Shown here: positions 1-4,205 of the stretch, piece by piece
Layout: the number at the start of each line of letters is the position of its first letter
How positions within the stretch are numbered: the stretch's first letter is position 1
Origin: Magnetococcales bacterium
GTDB taxonomy: Bacteria; Pseudomonadota; Magnetococcia; Magnetococcales; DC0425bin3
DNA: 5,706 nt
Direction: 5' to 3'
NCBI GenBank assembly: GCA_015229045.1
Contig: JADGCJ010000192.1
Coordinates: 1-5,706 of the forward strand
The notes under the pieces: generated by a model
Databases searched by the model: none
What the model was told of the DNA's origin: nothing
Seen by the model: only the letters and a program-made list of their open reading frames with translations
Made by a program: the position numbers and the translations under genes

Positions 1-2
1 AC

Positions 3-1526
3 CCGTGGCGGGAGCCCTCGCAGACCGAAAGGGTGACCGACGTTCTGACCGCACTGCAAATGCTCCGTGGCGACCAGATGTCCTCTCCTCTCCCTGGCCA
101 GTATCCCGGGAACTCGCCTGCTTCGGTCGATCTGCCGGGAAACTCCGGTCAGGAGTGGGCCGCCCCACGCCCCACGGCGATGGAGACACCCTTCGCGAGC
201 ACGGTGTTTGATCCATCCACGATGGGGGGAAGAGCCCAAGAGTACCTGATACCCCCTGACTCCTATCGGCAGGAGAACTCGCCTTCCGCGTTTGACCCCG
301 ACCGGATAACGGCGCAAACCATGGAACTGCGTCGCTTCCCCCAATCTGGACAAGATTTGCCACCCCTGTATCCTGATTATCGGCAGGGGAACCCGCCTTC
401 CGCGTTCGATCCCGACCGGGTGACGGCGCAAACCATGGAACTGCGTCGACCGCCGCAATCCGGACAAGATTTGCCACCTCTGTATCCAGATTATCGGCAG
501 GGGAACCCGCCTTCCGTGTTCGATCCCAACCAGAGGATAACGGCGCAAACCATGGAACTCCGTCGACCACTGCAATCCAGGCAAGCTATGCCGCATCCGT
601 TTCACGATGAGTCTGAAGAGGGTTTCCGCTTTACACCAGGCTCTGGCCTTCGTCAAAATGGTGGAATTGGTGATGAAATAAGGGGTGGCCTGCCATTCCG
701 ATCGAACCAGGGCGGAATTCCCGGTTTCACCGGTACCGATCCCGACACCAACGGTGGCTATCTCGACCCTTGGAGTCACGGGGTGGGACGCGGCAGGGGT
801 GTTGCCGACGATGGTCTCCAGGTTGCCGACAACCGAGCCAAGGCCCCGGTGGTCTCCGATGTTCCCGGTGCTTCCTTGCCCAGACGGAGTGGTCCCGCAG
901 GGGGAGTGCCGGGCCAGGAGCCCGGCACTCGACCGCCTCCGACCGGGGGTGTTCCCGGGCAGAGCCGGACTCCCGGTTCCGTCGGTGTGCCGCAGGCTGC
1001 TCCGAACGACAGGAACGCCACGATTCCGGTGGATGCGAAGTTGGGGGATCTCAGCGAGATGTTTGAGGCCGGCAAGGATGGGTCCAAGGCTTTTACCATT
1101 GACGATAAGGGGATCAAATATTACGGAAAGTATCAGATAAAAGCGGATGATACGATGCCAGGGTTTATGGCCTTCGCGGAATCTAACTATCCTGAATTAT
1201 ACAAGGAACTGAAAAGTGCCGGTGGAGCCAAGGGAGCCGAGGCAGGCTCTGCGGTATTCAAAAGCAAGTGGATGGAACTTGCCGGTAAGGAGGAATTCGG
1301 GAGATTGGAGCGGGACTTCGCGGAGAAGAATAAATACGAGCCTTACATTGAAAAAGTCAAAAAGGCGACCGGTTTTGATGTGACCACGAGGTCCCGCGCC
1401 TTGCAGCAGGTCATGTGGTCTACTGCCATCCAACATGGGGGTCGAATTGGTGTCGTTGTCGAGGCATTGGGGGGATTGGATCACTCCAAGGCGAGCGACG
1501 CAGAACTGCTAGAGGCATTGTACTAA
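3..1526 (+). CDS. Pro/Gly-rich repeat protein with C-terminal lysozyme-like domain (5' partial, 3' truncated by insertion)
   Basis: Probable peptidoglycan-cleaving effector or phage-type lysin. The frame is open to the left edge. The first GTG (position 33, used here for residue numbers; 497 residues) has no properly spaced ribosome binding site, so the true start probably lies outside the window. Residues 78-192 are three tandem repeats of 38, 38 and 39 residues. Residues 200-335 are a Gly/Pro-rich linker with two GGVPGQ motifs. Residues about 338-497 resemble the lysozyme-like domain found in phage lysins and VgrG-related proteins. They carry a FEAG motif (Glu345 is the likely catalytic acid), YYGKYQ (363-368), and a late WSTAIQHG motif (462-469). 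No signal peptide or membrane segment is visible. The stop TAA lies inside the 113-bp inserted element, which removes the usual end of the domain (see 1632-1799). The two genes downstream resemble lysozyme inhibitors, which supports a cell-wall target. The family assignment is from remembered motifs, not a search; activity after truncation is unknown. Confidence 0.7.
   Translation, partial: PWREPSQTERVTDVLTALQMLRGDQMSSPLPGQYPGNSPASVDLPGNSGQEWAAPRPTAMETPFASTVFDPSTMGGRAQEYLIPPDSYRQENSPSAFDPDRITAQTMELRRFPQSGQDLPPLYPDYRQGNPPSAFDPDRVTAQTMELRRPPQSGQDLPPLYPDYRQGNPPSVFDPNQRITAQTMELRRPLQSRQAMPHPFHDESEEGFRFTPGSGLRQNGGIGDEIRGGLPFRSNQGGIPGFTGTDPDTNGGYLDPWSHGVGRGRGVADDGLQVADNRAKAPVVSDVPGASLPRRSGPAGGVPGQEPGTRPPPTGGVPGQSRTPGSVGVPQAAPNDRNATIPVDAKLGDLSEMFEAGKDGSKAFTIDDKGIKYYGKYQIKADDTMPGFMAFAESNYPELYKELKSAGGAKGAEAGSAVFKSKWMELAGKEEFGRLERDFAEKNKYEPYIEKVKKATGFDVTTRSRALQQVMWSTAIQHGGRIGVVVEALGGLDHSKASDAELLEALY
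264..608 (+). repeat. Three tandem in-frame repeats (114, 114 and 117 bp)
   Basis: Units begin at 264, 378 and 492, each with TATCGGCAGG. They encode 38, 38 and 39 residues with the shared cores FDPxR, TAQTMELRR and, in the first two units, SGQDLPPLYP. The third unit has one extra codon (FDPNQR) and a diverged end. The first two are nearly identical in DNA, which points to recent duplication or gene conversion. A weak earlier copy may exist around residues 23-33 (YPGNSPASVD). The repeats probably form an extended spacer or binding segment between the protein's N-terminus and its catalytic domain. Confidence 0.9.
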
Positions 1527-1633
1527 TCAGTGCGTTGGTTAGCCGACACTGTTTTGCGGATCATGGCTGCAATTGCTTGCCCTGCAAAGGCTCCAGGAAT
1601 TTTCATGTCGGCCAAGCAATGCACTCATTAGTA
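1521..1633. mobile_element. MITE-like element, copy 1, inserted in the lysozyme-domain gene
   Basis: This 113-bp unit starts TACTAATCAGTGC and ends GCACTCATTAGTA. The outer 28 bp on each side (1521-1548 and 1606-1633) are inverted repeats matching at 24 of 28 positions. The outermost TA on each side fits a duplicated TA target, as made by IS630/Tc1-mariner-type transposases. It carries no transposase and is too short to encode one, so it would be non-autonomous. It differs from copy 2 (2639-2751) at 8 of 113 positions, with no gaps. The insertion split a TAC codon of the upstream gene and supplies that gene's current TAA stop. The TA-duplication reading is inference, strongly supported by the frame being restored when the element is removed. 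Confidence 0.75.
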
Positions 1634-1799
1634 CAATTCAAGGTCGACCGAGGAGGGAGGCGAGTTGAGGTGGTTTCGGAATTCGTCCGATAAGGAACAA
1701 CAGGGTGTTCGACGGCGGTTGAAGGTTGAGCGTGAGGTGGCGCGGGATTTGTTGGAAAGAGAACTCGGCACGAAACAAAGTCCGAATAGAAAGCAATAG
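1632..1799 (+). pseudogene. Severed 3' end of the lysozyme-domain gene
   Basis: The region begins in the same reading frame as the upstream gene and stays open for 55 codons to TAG at 1797-1799. It has no start codon or ribosome binding site of its own. The translation includes LRWFRNSSDKEQQGV, RRRLKVEREVARDLL and ends SPNRKQ. This matches the usual end of lysozyme-like domains of this kind, where a Tyr-x-x-Arg segment is followed by YF.SS, then Q.GV..R...E and an Ala/Leu-rich helix. Deleting 111 bp joins the gene's last residues ELLEALY directly to NSRSTEEGG, giving an ancestral protein of about 551 residues counted from the GTG at 33. It is probably untranslated now, unless the element excises or the stop is read through. 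Confidence 0.7.
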
Positions 1800-1849
1800 C
1801 CAGAGAATCGAAAGGAACGGAGCGAAGCCGAGTTCCGTGCTGATTGGAT

Positions 1850-1885
1850 GGGAGGGTGGAAGATGATTCTGCCCTCCCGTTGTTT
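1850..1885 (+). terminator. Candidate terminator of the interrupted gene
   Basis: GGGAGGGTGGAA (1850-1861) pairs with TTCTGCCCTCCC (1867-1878) around a 5-base loop, giving a 12-bp stem with two G-U pairs. GTTGTTTG follows, which is only a modest T-tract. The hairpin lies about 50 bases after the ancestral stop at 1799 and about 75 bases before the next start, where a terminator of the original gene would be expected. The weak T-run leaves room for an mRNA-stabilising or attenuating role instead. Confidence 0.4.
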
Positions 1886-1951
1886 GAGAAATCTGTACCA
1901 GAGAGTTGCCATTGTCTTTTTTAATTCCAAAGAATTCAGGATAAAGCATCA

Positions 1952-2638
1952 ATGGACCATAAAAAGCTTCCATCCATGGTCATTGCCGCCATCATGTGGG
2001 TTTTTCTGACTGGAGAAAGCCCGTTGGATGGATGGCCAAATTGCAAAGAGAGACACGGTCCGACCCAGGATGCTGTGTGTAAACATGGAAGTTTGTTGAA
2101 ATTATATAGACAAGTCAAGGATAATATTGATTTGATTAAGCTTGGTTTCGTAGATTCTGATATGGAGCAGAGTATCGAACAGGATTTTTCTTCATGGTTG
2201 GAATGGTGCGACGTTTGTGATGGTGAAGTCGAGTGCCTGAAAAATGAATTCCGTAAAAAGTTAGCCATTCTGAGAGGGGACCATCCTGATCTTCCGTTCA
2301 CGGGTGCGTTCATTGAAAGTGACTTTGGAGGTATTGGGATTTATCCTCTGGGTGACAGATACCTTGTCGGCATTCAAACAGCTGAGAATAGCCAAATCAG
2401 ATGGATGTGCGATGCAAAAGGTTATGGTATTCGTGATGGTAATAAACTTCTGGTGGCTGGAAGAGAAGGGGAATATAAGATATCAATTCCAATTGTGTTG
2501 CACGATCATCAAACATTAATAATCAAAGAAACGCCGAAATTACGTATTGTTCATGAAATTATTTGCGGGTGGAATGGATATATTTACGGAACTTATAAAA
2601 GAATTACTGTAGAAGAGCATAAAAGAAGATATCGTTGA
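1952..2638 (+). CDS. Secreted LprI/DUF1311-like protein, putative lysozyme inhibitor or immunity protein (paralogue 1)
   Basis: The protein has 228 residues. The ATG is preceded by AGGA at 1938-1941, 10 bases upstream. The N-terminus (HKK, then a hydrophobic stretch at about 6-20) looks like a Sec signal peptide, so the product is probably periplasmic. Residues about 30-107 fit the LprI N-terminal/DUF1311 pattern: Cys31, Cys43, a WL segment (82-83), Cys89 and CL (95-96) followed by NEFRKKLAIL. Residues 116-228 form a second, beta-rich part with GIYPLGDRYLVGI, GYGIRDGNKLLV, and Cys153 and Cys205. Cys31, 43, 89, 95, 153 and 205 align exactly with cysteines of the gene at 2770-3576; Cys86 is extra. 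LprI-type proteins inhibit lysozymes. Lying next to a lysozyme-domain gene suggests immunity against that enzyme. The C-terminal part is not recognised. Composition is clearly more AT-rich than gyrA. Function is inferred. Confidence 0.75.
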   Translation: MDHKKLPSMVIAAIMWVFLTGESPLDGWPNCKERHGPTQDAVCKHGSLLKLYRQVKDNIDLIKLGFVDSDMEQSIEQDFSSWLEWCDVCDGEVECLKNEFRKKLAILRGDHPDLPFTGAFIESDFGGIGIYPLGDRYLVGIQTAENSQIRWMCDAKGYGIRDGNKLLVAGREGEYKISIPIVLHDHQTLIIKETPKLRIVHEIICGWNGYIYGTYKRITVEEHKRRYR

Positions 2639-2751
2639 TACTAATCAGTGCATTGGATAGCCGACACTGTTTTGCGAATCATGGCGGCGATTGCTTGCCC
2701 TGCAAAGGCTCCGGAAATTTTCATGTCGGCCAAACAATGCACTCATTAGTA
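2639..2751. mobile_element. MITE-like element, copy 2
   Basis: This unit has the same length and orientation as copy 1, with 105 of 113 positions identical. The inverted ends (2639-2666 and 2724-2751) match at 24 of 28 positions and are bounded by TA. It begins on the base directly after the TGA stop (2636-2638) of the preceding gene and ends 18 bases before the next start. No gene is broken here. Its position between a stop codon and a ribosome binding site could alter coupling between the two immunity-like genes, because the transcript would fold into a long hairpin. No coding capacity for a transposase. Confidence 0.75.
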
Positions 2752-2769
2752 TACATCCGGAGATGGAAC

Positions 2770-3576
2770 ATGAATAGAAGCCGCTTGGTTGCCCTGATGC
2801 TGGTTGGTGTATCGTCGATGTTTTTTTCCGGTCCGGACGGCGTTCGTGCCGGTCCGGGCAGCGTTCGTGCCTGGGTGGACAGCTATGAAGAGTGGCTGGA
2901 TTGCCGCGTGATACCAGGACCTACCGTGGACACGGTTTGCTCTTACCTCGACCTTTACGACAAGTTGTCTTCTGTTGATGGAAGGGCCAGTGTTATATCA
3001 TTCGGATTTTCGGATGCGGAGATGATCGAGACAATTGATGTCGATACCCTCGAATGGCTGTTTTCGTTGGATAATTGCGATGGTGACCGCCCTTGCCTGA
3101 TGAATGAATTCAGGAAGAGGCTTTATGTATTGGGTGAGAATAACAGATCAGATCCTTTTGTCGGGTCATTCAGCAGAATAAGGCATAATAAAGCGCGTCA
3201 CATCAGAGAAGAAAAGAGGGTTGGGATCTATCCTGTCGATAAAAAATATCTTGTCGGTATTATTGTTGAATTAGAAAGAGAAGGATATGAAGATAAAAAA
3301 GTATATATAAAAGGAACTTTGCTCGGGAAGTGTGAAATAAATGGATACGGTATCATGGATGGCGACCGGCTTCTTGTCACCATTGGGGCGGAGGGAGATG
3401 CGGTCACGTTTCCCATAACTCTGCGCGGCTCGCGGACGCTGATAATCGAGGATTCCCCAGAGGTCAGGCAAATACGCCGTGAATATTGTGACTCGGATCT
3501 TTATTTCTCGGGAAGTTTTCAAAGATTTGTCCCGGAAGAAAAAGACAAAGATTTCATCTCGGATACCGAGGATTGA
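2770..3576 (+). CDS. Secreted LprI/DUF1311-like protein, putative lysozyme inhibitor or immunity protein (paralogue 2)
   Basis: The protein has 268 residues. The ATG at 2770 was chosen because GGAG lies 7 bases upstream and a signal peptide follows directly. The frame is open back to a TTG at 2635, but that start would translate the mobile element. The signal peptide is MNRSR plus a hydrophobic stretch (6-20), with two possible cleavage sites after VRA (residues 27 and 34) created by a 21-bp tandem duplication. The LprI-like region spans about 44-121: Cys45, PTVDTVC (Cys57), EWLFSLDNC (Cys103), CL (109-110) and NEFRKRLYVL. The second part has VGIYPVDKKYLVGI, NGYGIMDGDRLLV, and Cys188 and Cys240, and ends in an acidic tail. 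All six cysteines share spacing with the gene at 1952-2638. A periplasmic lysozyme inhibitor protecting the producer or a neighbour is the best guess; the C-terminal part is not a family I recognise. It converges on hicB with 28 bases between. Confidence 0.75.
   Translation: MNRSRLVALMLVGVSSMFFSGPDGVRAGPGSVRAWVDSYEEWLDCRVIPGPTVDTVCSYLDLYDKLSSVDGRASVISFGFSDAEMIETIDVDTLEWLFSLDNCDGDRPCLMNEFRKRLYVLGENNRSDPFVGSFSRIRHNKARHIREEKRVGIYPVDKKYLVGIIVELEREGYEDKKVYIKGTLLGKCEINGYGIMDGDRLLVTIGAEGDAVTFPITLRGSRTLIIEDSPEVRQIRREYCDSDLYFSGSFQRFVPEEKDKDFISDTED
2830..2871 (+). repeat. 21-bp tandem duplication at the signal-peptide cleavage region
   Basis: Two adjacent 21-base units (2830-2850 and 2851-2871) share 19 of 21 positions and encode GPDGVRA then GPGSVRA. 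Each ends in V-R-A, a plausible signal-peptidase I site, so the duplication makes two alternative cleavage positions seven residues apart. Confidence 0.8.
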
Positions 3577-3604
3577 TGTCAGGGTTTTCCTCTTCAACAG
3601 ACTG

Positions 3605-3937
3605 TCAGGATTTCACCGCCTGCTCGATGGCCTCGGCCACGAATTGGTTGAGGCTCTTTCCCAATGCCTCGGCTACCGAGATCGCACGGGCATGCAGCTC
3701 CGGCGACACACGGGCCATGATCTTGCCGGAGAAGGGTTTGTCCGGGCGTTCGCCCCTGGCTGCGCAGGTTTCGAGGTAAAAGTCGACCGCTTCCCGGAAA
3801 GTCTGCCCCACCTCGGCAACGGAGTCGCCGTGGAAGGTGATGATCGGTTCGATGCCCGCGACCCGTCCCACGAGGCATTCGTCCTCGTCACTGTACTCGA
3901 TCCGGGCGGCATAGCCCTTGTGCATCATGGGGGTCAT
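3605..3937 (-). CDS. hicB: HicB-family antitoxin / HicB-like protein
   Basis: The protein has 110 residues. In characterised pairs HicB binds and neutralises the HicA mRNA interferase and represses its own promoter. The N-terminal part (about 8-60) has the HicB signature KGYAARIEYSDEDECLVGRV followed by GI and FHGDSV, then a helix ending in EAVDFYLE. The C-terminal part (about 69-109) has GKIMARVSPELHARA and GKSLNQFVAEAI, a ribbon-helix-helix DNA-binding domain typical of the longer HicB type. The start was chosen because GGAG (complement of 3945-3948) lies 7 bases upstream. No hicA is visible: upstream on this strand is a non-coding gap, and downstream is the end of the convergent gene at 2770-3576. 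It may be an orphan antitoxin or a stand-alone regulator. Composition is GC-rich, like gyrA. Confidence 0.9.
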   Translation of the reverse strand: MTPMMHKGYAARIEYSDEDECLVGRVAGIEPIITFHGDSVAEVGQTFREAVDFYLETCAARGERPDKPFSGKIMARVSPELHARAISVAEALGKSLNQFVAEAIEQAVKS

Positions 3938-3978
3938 GGTTTGACTCCGATTCGTTCCAAAAACTGTTCACTGCTGAA

Positions 3979-3999
3979 TGCTGGCATTAATTGCTGGCA
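3979..3999. promoter_or_regulatory. Candidate operator upstream of hicB
   Basis: TGCTGGCA occurs twice in direct orientation (3979-3986 and 3992-3999) around TTAAT, and a partial TGCTG lies at 3972-3976. The site is about 40-60 bases upstream of the hicB start. Ribbon-helix-helix antitoxins usually bind short repeats in their own promoter, so autoregulation is plausible. No convincing -35/-10 pair could be fixed here. Confidence 0.25.
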
Positions 4000-4038
4000 T
4001 GAGCAACTCGCGAAACCGCCAGGAGAGGAGGAGAAGCC

Positions 4039-4104
4039 ATGGATGGGCCGGAGATCATTCCAAAGGTCAAATCCGTGAATCCGGGAATCGAGCGGGCAGC
4101 CTGA
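4039..4104 (+). CDS. Possible 21-residue small ORF upstream of gyrA
   Basis: The ATG at 4039 is preceded by a very purine-rich, strong ribosome binding site (AGGAGAGGAGGAG at 4021-4033), five bases from the start. The product would be MDGPEIIPKVKSVNPGIERA plus one Ala, ending at TGA 4102-4104. No signal peptide, membrane segment or recognised domain. It could be a real small protein, a leader peptide for gyrA, or the remnant of a truncated gene. The strong binding site is the only real support. Confidence 0.25.
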   Translation: MDGPEIIPKVKSVNPGIERAA

Positions 4105-4142
4105 ACCGTTCGGCGGGACTGTGCCTCGAGGGGCTGCGGGTG

Positions 4143-4148
4143 TAGAAT
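4143..4148 (+). promoter_or_regulatory. gyrA: Candidate -10 element for gyrA
   Basis: TAGAAT matches the TATAAT consensus at five of six positions and lies 58 bases before the gyrA ATG. No good -35 is seen at the expected distance (about 4120-4125), so the assignment is weak. Confidence 0.25.
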
Positions 4149-4205
4149 GAAGGGGTGACCGACCTTCCCTTCCGTGGCAAACCCACCGAGTGACCCAAAC
4201 CGCCC

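Noticed and set aside
1521..1633. Integron attC recombination site (gene-repeat-gene-repeat layout with palindromic repeats at gene ends)
   Set aside because: No RYYYAAC/GTTRRRY core sites at the ends, and copy 1 lies inside a broken gene rather than after an intact one; TA-flanked MITE fits better.
1415..1693. Separate ORF running through copy 1 of the element, similar to the extension before 2770
   Set aside because: The similarity is only the repeated element read in the same frame; it overlaps a real gene and has no ribosome binding site.
2635..2769. Upstream TTG start for the second inhibitor-like gene, adding 45 residues
   Set aside because: The extension would be encoded by the mobile element and would bury the signal peptide; ATG at 2770 has a well-placed GGAG.
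4155..4193. 12-codon ORF starting GTG just before gyrA as leader peptide
   Set aside because: Too short, and supported only by a G-run adjacent to the GTG rather than a spaced binding site.
3938..4205. hicA toxin gene upstream of hicB
   Set aside because: Reading the reverse strand shows no HicA-like motif (such as GSHH or the lysine-rich end) in any frame.
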